DNA from: UBA11865 sp041570195
Lineage (GTDB): Bacteria > Chloroflexota > Anaerolineae > Promineifilales > Promineifilaceae
Length of the DNA stretch: 64,000 nt
NCBI GenBank assembly: GCA_041570195.1
Contig: JBFFWQ010000004.1
Coordinates: 1 to 64,000 of the forward strand
Direction: 5' to 3'
Shown: one piece after another, positions 50,388 through 58,869 of the stretch
Layout of the letters: every line of letters starts with the position of its first letter
How positions within the stretch are numbered: position 1 is the stretch's first letter
Notes under the pieces: model-generated
Told to the model about the DNA's origin: nothing
Database searches by the model: none
The model's input: only the letters and a program-made list of their open reading frames with translations
Made by a program: the position numbers and the translations under genes

Positions 50388-50511
50388 CTCAACCATCCTC
50401 CTTGAGAATCGCGGCTAGCTGTGAGAGGTTTTTGTTCGTCGTCGGCGAATGCCAGCACATACTGGTTTCTTCCAAGGGTAATAGAGTACAGATTCTCCTG
50501 GTCTTCATGGA

Positions 50512-51786
50512 TCATGACGATATCGTCCTTCGTGACCGAATGCTGCTTGTGGCCGAATATTGCCTGCGCACGGGCCGGCGTTGCTCCAACCGCGACAGGT
50601 GGTTGGCCAGTTGTTCCAGGCTGCTCAGATTATGCGCTGGAAGAAAATCGTCTACATAAGGCAAGGCAGCCTGCAAGCCTCGCGTCAGCGGCTCGTAGTC
50701 AGGCGATCCCAGCAGTGGGTTTAGCCAGATGAGCCGGTGGCAACTGCGCTGCAGCCGGGAGATTTCATGGGCTAACAAGGCCGGCTCGCCGCGATCCCAG
50801 CCATCGCTGATCAGCAGCACAACCGCGCCGCGACTCAAAACCCGTCGGGCCCAGTCGTAGTTGAAACGCTTGAGGGCGCTGCCGATACGGGTGCCGCCGG
50901 CCCAATCCTGGACGGCCGTTGAGACCTCTTTCATGGCCCGCTCCACATCGCGATCCTGTAGCTGGCGGGTGATACGCGTGAGCCGAGTGCTGAAGACAAA
51001 GGCTTCTACGGTGCGTTCAGAGCCAGCGTTCAGGCTGTAGATGAAATGCAGCAACAGTCGTGTATAACGTTCCATCGAGCCGCTAATGTCGGCGATGACA
51101 ACCAGCGGACGCGGGCGGAACTTGGGTCTACGTTGGGCCCATTCCATTATTTCGCCCCCATAGCGTAAGTTTCGTCGCCAGGTGCGCCGCATATCAAGCA
51201 CCGCACCGCCGCCCGGCCGGTGGCGCCTGGTCCTTCGCTGACCCAAATACCATAGCAGCCGGCTCATGAGCAGTTTGACCGCTTCCAACTCACCTGGCGT
51301 CATCTCTGAGAAATCCTTGCGCCGGAGCAATTCGGATTGGCTGTAAGTCTTGCTTAACTCGAGTAGCGGCGATGCCTCCGCCTGCCGATCGTCTTCATCC
51401 GTCATTGGTCTGGGCGCTGGAGATTCGAGCGAAGGTGGCCTGACCGGCGACTGCCTGGTTGCTTCAGGTCGAGCGCGTGCTGCCATCGCGATTTCGATCT
51501 GCTGGCCGGCATGATTACGCCAGAAAAGGTCGAAAGCCTGGTCAAAGAGAGGTATGTCTTCCTTGTCGTGAACGAGCAAACAGCGGGCCGTGTAGTAGAA
51601 ATCGCGCTTGCGGCCGATGGCAATATGCTCCAATGCCTGCACCAGGACAATCATCCGGCTCGGATTGATGTCTAGCCCCAGAGCGTGCAGTAGTCGTCCA
51701 AAAAGAATCAGGTTGTGGAGTAATTGGCCACTCTCGGTGGCGGGTCGACCGTCGTCAGTCGCCAAGCTGACCTTCCTTGCCGACAA
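50512..51786 (-). CDS. VWA-domain CoxE-like protein
   Basis: A 424-aa protein of the CoxE group, which acts with a MoxR-type ATPase (CoxD) in maturing the Mo-Cu or Mo site of CO dehydrogenase-type enzymes. It shows the CoxE_like domain with the VWA metal-ion site DISGS (about 234-238) in VVIADISGSMERYTRLLLHF and FVFSTRLTRITRQLQDRDVE, then TRIGSALKRFNYDWARRVL and VLLISDGWDRGEP. The start is a TTG at 51786, with an in-frame stop further upstream; other starts are possible. The gap to the CoxD-like gene is 32 bp. Confidence 0.87.
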   Translation of the reverse strand: MSARKVSLATDDGRPATESGQLLHNLILFGRLLHALGLDINPSRMIVLVQALEHIAIGRKRDFYYTARCLLVHDKEDIPLFDQAFDLFWRNHAGQQIEIAMAARARPEATRQSPVRPPSLESPAPRPMTDEDDRQAEASPLLELSKTYSQSELLRRKDFSEMTPGELEAVKLLMSRLLWYLGQRRTRRHRPGGGAVLDMRRTWRRNLRYGGEIMEWAQRRPKFRPRPLVVIADISGSMERYTRLLLHFIYSLNAGSERTVEAFVFSTRLTRITRQLQDRDVERAMKEVSTAVQDWAGGTRIGSALKRFNYDWARRVLSRGAVVLLISDGWDRGEPALLAHEISRLQRSCHRLIWLNPLLGSPDYEPLTRGLQAALPYVDDFLPAHNLSSLEQLANHLSRLEQRRPVRRQYSATSSIRSRRTISS

Positions 51787-51818
51787 GCTTGCTGACCGAG
51801 TTTCTCACCTCAACAAGC

Positions 51819-52700
51819 TCAACGGCTCACGCTATCCAAGATTCGCCGCGCGCCTTCGCCTTGTACTGCGCTCACGTCATCCTTGTATTTCAGGATGACG
51901 CCCAATGTATCATCCACGATTTGGGCATCCAGGGCTTGCCGGTCAAGAGCAACCAGAGCGGCCGTCCAGTCAAGCGTTTCGGCAACGCCGGGAATCTTGT
52001 ACAGATCCGCCTGCCTCAATTCCTGAACAAAGCCGGTGATTTGGCGCGCCAGGGCCAATGGCGCTTCAGGAACCTTGGCCTGGACTATCTCAAGTTCCTT
52101 CTCGAATGACGGGTACTCTATCCAATAGTACAAGCAGCGGCGCTTCAAGGCGTCATGCACTTCACGGGTGCGATTCGACGTCAAAACGACCACCGGCGGC
52201 TTTTCTGCCTGGATAGTGCCGATTTCCGGAATCGTGATTTGAAAATCCGAAAGCACCTCTAACAAGAAAGCCTCGAATTCCTCATCGCTGCGGTCGATTT
52301 CGTCGATAAGCAGGACGGGCGGTCGATCGTGGTCATGCTCGATCGCCTGAAGCAGCGGCCGGCGAAGCAAGTATTCCGGTCCAAAAAGCTCCGCCTCAGT
52401 GGTTTTTTGGCCGCGAGATTCGGTCAGCTTTATGTGCAGCATCTGACGGCTGTAATTCCACTCATAAATCGCCTGGTTGACGTCCAGACCTTCATAACAC
52501 TGGAGACGAATCAAGCGGGTGTCAAGCAGGCCAGCCAGAACCTTGGCGATCTCGGTCTTGCCCACACCGGCCTCGCCCTCCAGGAACAACGGCCGATTCA
52601 GCTTTAGAGCCAAGAACAAGGAGGTCGCCAGTCCTCGGCCGGCAATATAGAGTTGCTCGCGAAGCGCCGTCTGTAGTCGGTCAATCGATTGTGGATTCAT
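51819..52700 (-). CDS. MoxR-family AAA+ ATPase (CoxD-like)
   Basis: A 293-aa AAA+ ATPase. Walker A is GEAGVGKTEIAK (about 43-54), Walker B is VLLIDEIDRSDEEFEAFLLE (about 129-148), sensor 1 is VVLTSNRTREVHDALKRRC with the arginine finger, and a lid domain is at about 215-285. MoxR enzymes work with VWA proteins as chaperones for complex assembly; the CoxE-like gene follows. Its start overlaps the RNase J stop as ATGA, so the housekeeping RNase J and the maturation gene are coupled. Confidence 0.9.
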   Translation of the reverse strand: MNPQSIDRLQTALREQLYIAGRGLATSLFLALKLNRPLFLEGEAGVGKTEIAKVLAGLLDTRLIRLQCYEGLDVNQAIYEWNYSRQMLHIKLTESRGQKTTEAELFGPEYLLRRPLLQAIEHDHDRPPVLLIDEIDRSDEEFEAFLLEVLSDFQITIPEIGTIQAEKPPVVVLTSNRTREVHDALKRRCLYYWIEYPSFEKELEIVQAKVPEAPLALARQITGFVQELRQADLYKIPGVAETLDWTAALVALDRQALDAQIVDDTLGVILKYKDDVSAVQGEGARRILDSVSR

Positions 52701-54334
52701 CTTATAATGGCATAGACCATTGGCCGGCGGCCGGTCTCTTTGTGCAGGTACCTCGATAGGGCCTGTTCGACCCGCTTACAGAGCTGTTCGTGGTTACGAC
52801 CGCTGGCCCGGATAGCCTGGTCGATCGTGTCGACGGCGCCGTCGAGCACTTCGCCAGCTTGCTCCAGGTAAACGAATCCCCGCGATATCAACTCTGGATC
52901 GCCATCCATTTGACCGTTGTCATCCAGTGCTATGACGGCGATGAAGAAACCGCTATCGGCCAGCCGTTCGCGGTCGCGCATGACGGCCGGGCCAATATCG
53001 CCAACTCCGCTACCGTCGACGAAAATGTAACCGCCCGGGACGCGCGGCCCGACGGTCAGGGACTGTTCGTCCAATTCCAGGATTGTGCCGTTTTCGACAA
53101 CGGCGATGTTCTCATCTGGGATGCCCATCTGGCGCGCCAGATCCCTGTGAGCGGTCAAATGACGCAGCTCGCCGTGAATGGGAACGAAGAACTTGGGCTT
53201 GACCAGATTGATCAGCAACTTCATCTCTTCGCGGCTGGCATGGCCCGAGACGTGGACGTCGGCGATGCCTTCGTGTAGCACCTGAGCGCCTCTCTGCAAG
53301 AGTCGGTTGATTATCCGGTAAACCATCTCTTCATTTCCCGGTATAGGGTGAGCGGAAAGGACAACCGTGTCGCCTTCCTCAATACTGAGTTTCGAGTGGC
53401 GGCCCTGAGCAAGGCGGCCAAGCACGGCCGTCGGCTCGCCCTGGGAACCGGTGGCCATGATCGTAACCCGATTTGCCGGCAGCGAACTCGCTTGGCTGAT
53501 GTCGATCAGCATCTCGTCCGGGATGTTCAGATAGCCCAGATCTCGGGCGATCTTAGAATTCTCGCGCATCGACCGGCCGGTAATGGCCAGCTTACGATTA
53601 TAGCGGGCGGCCGCGTTTGTTACCTGCTGTATGCGTGAAATCAAAGATGCGAAAGTGGCTACGATAATCCGGCCCTCAGCGTTTCGAAATAGCTCGTCAA
53701 ATGCTTCGGTGATGACCGCCTCTGACGGAGTCCAGCCAGGCCGGTCGGCGTTGGTGCTGTCAGCCAGGAGACAAAGAACGCCACGCCCCGAGAATTCGGC
53801 TAACTTGGCGAAATCCGGTGGCCAGCCATCTACAGGCGTGTGATCGAACTTGTAGTCGCCGGTATGGACGATCAGGCCAACAGGCGTCGTGATGCCATAG
53901 CCGACGCCATCAGGGATGCTGTGCGCCACATGAAATGGTTCTATCATGAACGAGCCAATGTGGAATAGATCGCCAGCCTCGATGGTCCTGATGTCGACTT
54001 CGCGTTCGAGCCTGGCTTCGCGCAGTTTGCCCCGAATGAGGCCTGCCGTAAGAGGCGTGGCGTAGACTGGCGCGTCCACGTCTCGTAAGACATGGCTCAA
54101 TGCTCCGACGTGGTCCTCATGGCCATGGGTTATCAATACGGCCTTGACCTTATCCAACTTGTCCAACAGATATTTGTAATCCGGAATTATCAAGTCGATT
54201 CCAAGCATATCGTTTTCGGGAAACATGATGCCGGCATCGACGATGATGATCTCGTCCTTATACTCGATTACCGTCATATTCTTGCCGATTTCCCCCAGAC
54301 CGCCTAGGGGAGTAATCCGCAGTTTTGTCGTCAT
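52697..54334 (-). CDS. rnj: Ribonuclease J
   Basis: A 545-aa metallo-beta-lactamase/beta-CASP RNase with endonuclease and 5'-3' exonuclease activity in RNA decay and maturation. It has LRITPLGGLGEIGKNMTVIE, the metal motif THGHEDHVGAL (His70, His72, Asp74, His75), GYGITTPVGLIVHTGDYKFD, DSTNADRPGWTPSEA, TGSQGEPTAVLGRLAQGRHS and HVSGHASREEMKLLINLVKP with HGELRH. The start ATG at 54334 marks the family N-terminus; 27 codons of frame precede it. It has a GAAGGA site. Identification is firm. Confidence 0.95.
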   Translation of the reverse strand: MTTKLRITPLGGLGEIGKNMTVIEYKDEIIIVDAGIMFPENDMLGIDLIIPDYKYLLDKLDKVKAVLITHGHEDHVGALSHVLRDVDAPVYATPLTAGLIRGKLREARLEREVDIRTIEAGDLFHIGSFMIEPFHVAHSIPDGVGYGITTPVGLIVHTGDYKFDHTPVDGWPPDFAKLAEFSGRGVLCLLADSTNADRPGWTPSEAVITEAFDELFRNAEGRIIVATFASLISRIQQVTNAAARYNRKLAITGRSMRENSKIARDLGYLNIPDEMLIDISQASSLPANRVTIMATGSQGEPTAVLGRLAQGRHSKLSIEEGDTVVLSAHPIPGNEEMVYRIINRLLQRGAQVLHEGIADVHVSGHASREEMKLLINLVKPKFFVPIHGELRHLTAHRDLARQMGIPDENIAVVENGTILELDEQSLTVGPRVPGGYIFVDGSGVGDIGPAVMRDRERLADSGFFIAVIALDDNGQMDGDPELISRGFVYLEQAGEVLDGAVDTIDQAIRASGRNHEQLCKRVEQALSRYLHKETGRRPMVYAIIR

Positions 54335-54409
54335 TTTGATATCCGTCCTTCGTGTGAAGCGATCTGGAGCGCCGTGACCTTGTCCGGGCCGATCGCCTCG
54401 GCTTACTAA

Positions 54410-54445
54410 ACGCAAAGACAGGGATGGCCTTTGAGACCGTCCCTG
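54410..54445 (-). terminator. Probable terminator between the PP2C and RNase J genes
   Basis: CAGGGATGG (54419-54427) pairs with CCGTCCCTG (54437-54445) over 9 bp with one G-U pair and a 9-nt loop. On the minus strand the stem is followed by TCTTTGCGTTT, moderately T-rich. A second small hairpin, TACCGAA-CAATA-TTCGGTA, is at 54495-54513. Confidence 0.4.
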
Positions 54446-54520
54446 CCCACAAATGTTGTCTTTCGAGATTCGTCCGCTACCGAAAGTACTTCGCTACCGA
54501 ACAATATTCGGTAATGAACG

Positions 54521-55447
54521 TCAGTTGTTTACTAGATTCCAAATTAAGACAATCAGTACAACTTGAACAACACACAGAACCGCCGTGTAAACCCACAGCG
54601 TTCTGCGAGCGTGGGCATTATCAGTTGGCGCTTTGGCGCTTGCTACCATTCTGGGAGCTTTTTCAGAGTGAACCAAGGCTTGAGCTGGCCACTCCCCAAT
54701 GCGCAATACTGCCACGCTTATATTATCTTCACCACCTCGCTCATTGGCAAGTTGAACGAGCTTTTCCGTGGCCCTCTGGGTTGCCACATCGCCGACGGTC
54801 CTGGCGATCTCTTCGTCGCTCACGTGGCGGGTAAGGCCATCGCTGCAAAGAATCAGCATTTCGCCCGAAGCCAGGAGTAAATCGTACAGATCGATCTGTG
54901 GGGATCTTTCGGAGCCCAAGCTATGCAAGATGACGTTCTTTCTGGGGTGATTGGTGGCCTCTTCCTCGGTGATGGCGCCCTCTTCCAACAACCGGGCAAC
55001 CAGGCTTTGATCCTTGGTAACCTGGCGCATAATCCCATTTCTCCAGTGATAGCCCCGGCTGTCGCCCACATTGGCGATCGTGGCCCGGTCGACGTGCAAA
55101 ACGACCGCAACCATAGTCGTCGCCATGCGCTTACCGCTGTACTTCTCACTGGTGAGTTGGCGCAAATCGGCGTTCGCCGCCAGCATGGCCTGGCGCAAGC
55201 GCTCGCCCCAGTCGGCTGACTTTTCGAGTGATAGATAATGATGAATCGTTCGCTCGGTGGCGTAACGGCTGGCCACCTCGCCGGCGTCTGAGCCGCCTAC
55301 GCCGTCGGCGACAATATATAGTCGGCCATCTCGGGATTCTTCATCGGGTCCGGACGGTTCGTGAGAGGCGACAAAATCTTCATTATGAGTACGAACGCGA
55401 CCCTGGTCAGTGCGCATGGAGGAGTCAACATGCCCAATGCTGAACAT
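54521..55447 (-). CDS. PP2C-type Ser/Thr protein phosphatase
   Basis: A 308-aa metal-dependent phosphatase that reverses Ser/Thr phosphorylation. Domain motifs: MRTDQGRVRTHNEDFV (metal Asp), LYIVADGVGGSDAGEVAS, VAVVLHVDRATIANVGDSRG, LILCSDGLTRHVSDEEIART and ERGGEDNISVAVLRIGEWP. The C-terminus adds one membrane helix (about 285-304, WVYTAVLCVVQVVLIVLIWN), so the catalytic domain probably faces the cytoplasm at the membrane. It follows the CoxG-like gene (120-bp gap). The usual kinase partner is not in the window. Confidence 0.92.
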   Translation of the reverse strand: MFSIGHVDSSMRTDQGRVRTHNEDFVASHEPSGPDEESRDGRLYIVADGVGGSDAGEVASRYATERTIHHYLSLEKSADWGERLRQAMLAANADLRQLTSEKYSGKRMATTMVAVVLHVDRATIANVGDSRGYHWRNGIMRQVTKDQSLVARLLEEGAITEEEATNHPRKNVILHSLGSERSPQIDLYDLLLASGEMLILCSDGLTRHVSDEEIARTVGDVATQRATEKLVQLANERGGEDNISVAVLRIGEWPAQALVHSEKAPRMVASAKAPTDNAHARRTLWVYTAVLCVVQVVLIVLIWNLVNN

Positions 55448-55567
55448 TTCAGGACTATATACCTTATCCCCCCTATGGGCAAGACCTTGGGCGATTTGTG
55501 GTTCGACCGCGAGGCGGGCCGAAAGGCGCCGAATAACGGCGTCATGAACAGGGTTGACCTTGGGCTA

Positions 55568-56251
55568 TCAGCGTCCCTCGCGCGCTTCAACAATGTCGGC
55601 CACACGATGCGCCAGACGGTCGATCCACCAATTGCTCACTGCGCGCAGCACGACGAGCACGGCCAGCACTGCCAAACTAGTTTGTAGAGCCTTCTGTCGA
55701 CTCTCGGCCGGTAGCATGTCGTCAAGCATCTTCTGAGCGACGCCGATACTGAATGCTAACTCTGACGGTGGAGCCGCCGGGACAACCACCTCGCCGCTCT
55801 CGTCACCCCGGGCACGCGCGGTAACCTGCGCATCCAATGACTCAAGGCTCTGGCTAATCATGGCCAGGGTAGAACTCTCCATCAGACGCTGGCCAACGCT
55901 GGCCAGGCGGCCGCCAACCTGGGCGTCGCCGCTGTAATACATCAGGGTCTTGTCATCCTGCGCTTCCAGACGCAATTGGCCATCACCACTGACGAAGCCC
56001 GGCGCTCCCCGGCCGTCGACATGAAGCTGGCAAGACTCAGGCGGATTGAGGTCTGATAGGTTGACGGTACCCTTGTACAACCCCTGAACCGGACCGATAC
56101 GGATCTTCATGGCTGCCTTATAATCATTCTCGCCCATTTTCTCTAGCTGCTGCACGCCGGGCAAGGTATTGCTGAGAACTTCTGGATCTAGCATCGATTC
56201 CCAAACTAAATCACGCGGTGCATTAAATGTGTATGTTCCTTCAACTTTCAT
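55568..56251 (-). CDS. CoxG-like (SRPBCC) protein
   Basis: A 227-aa protein of the carbon monoxide dehydrogenase subunit G family. The SRPBCC domain, about 1-150, has MKVEGTYTFNAPRDLVWESM, LPGVQQLEKMGENDYKAAM, YSGDAQVGGRLASVGQRL. A C-terminal hydrophobic helix (about 190-212) is the membrane anchor by which CoxG recruits CO dehydrogenase to the membrane in Oligotropha. It starts 5 bp after phaR. No CO dehydrogenase genes are in the window; such orphans are common and may have a wider role. Confidence 0.87.
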   Translation of the reverse strand: MKVEGTYTFNAPRDLVWESMLDPEVLSNTLPGVQQLEKMGENDYKAAMKIRIGPVQGLYKGTVNLSDLNPPESCQLHVDGRGAPGFVSGDGQLRLEAQDDKTLMYYSGDAQVGGRLASVGQRLMESSTLAMISQSLESLDAQVTARARGDESGEVVVPAAPPSELAFSIGVAQKMLDDMLPAESRQKALQTSLAVLAVLVVLRAVSNWWIDRLAHRVADIVEAREGR

Positions 56252-56256
56252 GGTGA

Positions 56257-56811
56257 TTACTCTTCGTTGATTTCAAACGTCTCCAATTTGGCCACCAGTT
56301 CATCCAGCCGCTCGTTTAGACTCTCCAAATCCGCTTGCGAAGGCACGCCGCGCCTGGTTAGGATCTGCTCCAACTCCTGATCGCTGGGTAGGGGAACGTC
56401 CCGTTTCTGGGGGCCGACAGAGATCAGCTTTACCCTCAAGGCTTCCCCTTCTTCCTGGTCTAGCTCGCCCGACGAAATCAGGGCCTGTATGCGTTTCTCG
56501 ATTTCTGCGTTGACATGCTGAAACAGCTCCAGCGGTGAGGCCAGCGTACGTCTCAGACCGGTTAAGGTCTGGCCACCCGACTGAATCAGGCCAGTAAGCA
56601 CCGACCTTGGCAGAAAGCCGCCTTCCTTCTTCTCCTGTTCAAAGATGATCTGCGTCAGTGTCACGGCCGTCAAGTCTTCCCCGGTAAGATGATCGGTGAT
56701 CTGGACTTCTTCACCCTGCTTAATCAGCTCAGCGATTCCGTCGAGGGTTACATACTGCTTCTCCTGAGTGTTATACAGTTTTCGATTGGGGTAGCGCTTG
56801 ATGAAAATCAT
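56257..56811 (-). CDS. phaR: PhaR-type polyhydroxyalkanoate synthesis regulator
   Basis: A 184-aa protein with the PHB/PHA accumulation regulator DNA-binding domain in the first 60 residues: IKRYPNRKLYNTQEKQYVTL, then ELIKQGEEVQITDHLTGEDL and TLTQIIFEQEK. The rest is a helical C-terminal part that ends in a predicted coiled coil (about 145-184). PhaR represses phasin genes and is released by binding to PHA granules. It lies directly after the phasin gene and has its own promoter. Family placement is strong; the regulon is inferred. Confidence 0.92.
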   Translation of the reverse strand: MIFIKRYPNRKLYNTQEKQYVTLDGIAELIKQGEEVQITDHLTGEDLTAVTLTQIIFEQEKKEGGFLPRSVLTGLIQSGGQTLTGLRRTLASPLELFQHVNAEIEKRIQALISSGELDQEEGEALRVKLISVGPQKRDVPLPSDQELEQILTRRGVPSQADLESLNERLDELVAKLETFEINEE

Positions 56812-56895
56812 GAGCGTGTTCCTTAACGGCCGCGGCTGTCTTCTGGGGTCGGCATTCGGCGTCGAGCGCCGAACGACTGCTCATTCTCCGATCTG

Positions 56896-56925
56896 ATTAT
56901 ATGCCCCCAGCTAAATCAATGTCAA
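56896..56925 (-). promoter_or_regulatory. Promoter of phaR-coxG
   Basis: Minus-strand TTGACA (56920-56925) and TATAAT (56896-56901) are perfect hexamers with an 18-bp spacer, lying immediately downstream of the phasin terminator. A 7-bp hairpin, TTCGGCG-TCGAG-CGCCGAA (56855-56873), lies in the leader before the AAGGAA ribosome site. Confidence 0.7.
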
Positions 56926-56929
56926 ATGC

Positions 56930-56983
56930 AAAAAAACAAGAAGAGGAGATGTCTACCGAATTTGGTAGACATCTCCTCTTCTT
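56930..56983 (-). terminator. Strong intrinsic terminator of the phasin gene
   Basis: A perfect 20-bp stem (56938-56957 with 56964-56983) closes a 6-nt loop, followed on the minus strand by TTG and seven T (56930-56936). It is 62 bp after the phasin stop codon and insulates phasin from phaR. It is symmetric enough to stop plus-strand transcripts as well. Confidence 0.9.
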
Positions 56984-57044
56984 CTGTTTTGAATGCAAAC
57001 GCCAGGTAGCTCGGCCACCCGGCGGCTAGGAAGTAGAGCCTAGC

Positions 57045-57428
57045 TCATTCTTCCTTATTGCTTAATTCGTCAACCTTCTCGGTCAGGGTCGTGATCTTGC
57101 GGCTGAGCGCGTCAATATCAGATTTGCTGGGGATGTTCATGCGGGCCAACACCTCTTCCATCCGGCCCTCATATGTTTCTTCCGCTTCGACCGACGCTTC
57201 TTCAGCTTTGCGGCGACGCCTTTCCATGACGTCTTTGATCAGCTTGCGACCGTCCTTCTCGGCGATCTCGCCACGCTCAATAAGCTTGTGGACGAATTTC
57301 TCAACCTCTTCCTGGGTCAGCGCTACGGCGCCGATGCCGGCCAGCAAAACACTGCGGGCCATCTCTAACATCGGATTGTGTCCGTTCTCGTCAAGCAGTT
57401 CTTCTGTAACTTCTACTTCTTCGGTCAT
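57045..57428 (-). CDS. Phasin-family PHA granule-associated protein
   Basis: A 127-aa acidic, mostly helical protein (phasin/PhaF-PhaI-like). It has an amphipathic core from about residue 20 (LEMARSVLLAGIGAVALTQE, EVEKFVHKLIERGEIAEKDG) and a heptad-rich coiled-coil C-terminus (KSDIDALSRKITTLTEKVDE). Phasins coat polyester granules and control their number. Sequence alone is low in complexity, so the assignment is supported by the adjacent phaR and by the operator-bearing promoter. The ATG follows AAGGAGAATC. It is a monocistronic unit with promoter at 57587-57615 and terminator at 56930. Confidence 0.85.
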   Translation of the reverse strand: MTEEVEVTEELLDENGHNPMLEMARSVLLAGIGAVALTQEEVEKFVHKLIERGEIAEKDGRKLIKDVMERRRRKAEEASVEAEETYEGRMEEVLARMNIPSKSDIDALSRKITTLTEKVDELSNKEE

Positions 57429-57560
57429 TTCTGATTCTCCTTGGGTGTAGGGAGCAGGATGGCGCTTGTAGGTGGCGTCTTAGAAGCGGAGTTTTTTCCT
57501 TGGCTACTCTTCATGACCTGCCGCCTGCCCATCTATTCTCCTGATAGTGTACTTTCTTCA

Positions 57561-57615
57561 TTCATAACGCAGTGCGTTATGAATGGATTATAACGCATTG
57601 CGTCATAGGTGTCAA
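57561..57615 (-). promoter_or_regulatory. Phasin promoter with two palindromic operators
   Basis: Minus-strand TTGACA (57610-57615) and TATAAT (57587-57592) have a 17-bp spacer and match consensus fully. Operator O1 is TTCATAACGCA-G-TGCGTTATGAA (57561-57583), a perfect 11-bp inverted repeat covering the expected start. O2 is ATAACGCA-T-TGCGTCAT (57590-57606), matching 7 of 8 pairs and filling the spacer and -10. Centres are 26 bp apart. The arrangement is typical of repression by a TetR-like or PhaR-like dimer. Confidence 0.8.
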
Positions 57616-57620
57616 GCAAC

Positions 57621-57649
57621 TTAGACTTTGAGTTTCATCCCGGTATAAT
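57621..57649 (+). promoter_or_regulatory. Possible divergent promoter of the SDR gene
   Basis: A perfect TATAAT at 57644-57649 with TTAGAC (57621-57626) 17 bp upstream. The -35 is poor. It lies 6 bp from the -35 of the phasin promoter on the other strand, so a repressor on the operators might affect both. Confidence 0.4.
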
Positions 57650-57751
57650 TGGCAAAAGATATTAGGGATCGCGCTTCGTTTGTGCGTGTCATCAGAGCAG
57701 GGGCGTGCCAGAGGCGTTGGGTCAAGCGTTATGGCTGAAGAGGAGTTAGAA

Positions 57752-58822
57752 ATGGCTGACGAAACGGTCGTAGCAGTTACCGGAGTTGGCAGCTATTGGG
57801 GAGGCCGGTTAGCTGGTCGCTTGCTGAAAGAATCGACGGTCAAGGTGATTGGCCTCGACGTAAAGACGCCAGCGGCCGAGATCCCCGGCCTGGATTTTAT
57901 CCAGGCCGATGTTCGGAGCCCGCTGCTCGTAGATCTGCTGCGCGCTGAAGAGGTTGCAGCGCTGTGCCATCTCGATTTTCTGAGCCTGACCGAGCGCAGC
58001 GAGACGGCCTTCGAACACAATGTAATGGGCACAATGGAAGTGCTGGGCGCCTGCGCCGAAGCTGGGGTGGGACGGATTGTCATTCGCAGTAGCACGGCCG
58101 TATACGGCGCCCACCCTGACAACTCTGCGTTCCTGACCGAGGAGACGGAGCTGCGAGGGAGCCATCGCTATGGTTATACACATGATGAGCTCGAGATCGA
58201 GGCTTTTTGCAGCGGTTTTCGCGGCCAATGGCCTGACGTGGCGCTGACTGTGCTTCGTTTTGCCAATATCATCGGGCCGGGCGCCGATACGCCCATGACC
58301 CAGTTTCTCAAGCTTCAATCGCCGCCGATATTACTGGGCTTCGACCCATTGTTACAGGTGGTTCATGAGGACGATGTGGTAGAGGCGCTCGCCCACGCGA
58401 CCCTGAATAGCGTCTCGGGTGTCTTCAATGTTGCGGCTGAAGACGTCATGCCGCTTTCTCGAATCTTGCGCCTGGTCCGCAGAGTTCCGCTTCCTATATT
58501 CCATCCAATCGCCTATCGTGGCTTGTACATGCTACAAGGTACAAGTCTGCAGCCGCTACGATACGTTCCGATTGAGTGGGATTATCTGCGTTACCCATGG
58601 GTTGCCGACTTGTCGCGGATGGGGGATGAGTTCGGCTTCGCTCCGGTTTATACAGCCGCCGAGGCGCTGCGTGAATTCGCCAGGCAGCGACAGCGCGGGG
58701 AAGGCGACGACGAGTTGGCCGGTGCAGCATACGATGATCAGAGCCTACGCGATACCATCGATCGGCGGCAGCGAATCCGGGAACGCCAAACCAGCATGAA
58801 GGACCCGGCCGATGAAGCATGA
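57752..58822 (+). CDS. Extended SDR (NAD-dependent epimerase/dehydratase family), catalytic Lys missing
   Basis: A 356-aa SDR protein. It has the Rossmann start VAVTGVGSYWGGRLAGRLL (residues 8-26), an ADVRSP motif (QADVRSPLLVDLL), SSTAVYGAHPDN and VLRFANIIGPG. In place of the SDR motif YxxxK it reads YGYTHDELE, with His at the Lys position, so activity as a dehydrogenase is doubtful. The C-terminal part (about 250-356) is like SDRs fused to acyl or lipid pathways. ATG 57752 has GAGGAG 7 nt upstream; ATG 57731 is possible. It leads the lipid-related cluster; the next gene follows after 47 bp. Confidence 0.8.
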   Translation: MADETVVAVTGVGSYWGGRLAGRLLKESTVKVIGLDVKTPAAEIPGLDFIQADVRSPLLVDLLRAEEVAALCHLDFLSLTERSETAFEHNVMGTMEVLGACAEAGVGRIVIRSSTAVYGAHPDNSAFLTEETELRGSHRYGYTHDELEIEAFCSGFRGQWPDVALTVLRFANIIGPGADTPMTQFLKLQSPPILLGFDPLLQVVHEDDVVEALAHATLNSVSGVFNVAAEDVMPLSRILRLVRRVPLPIFHPIAYRGLYMLQGTSLQPLRYVPIEWDYLRYPWVADLSRMGDEFGFAPVYTAAEALREFARQRQRGEGDDELAGAAYDDQSLRDTIDRRQRIRERQTSMKDPADEA

Positions 58823-58869
58823 GCGGCGCGGCAACTGGGCAATAACAAGGTCCACCGAGGAGTAGAGTC

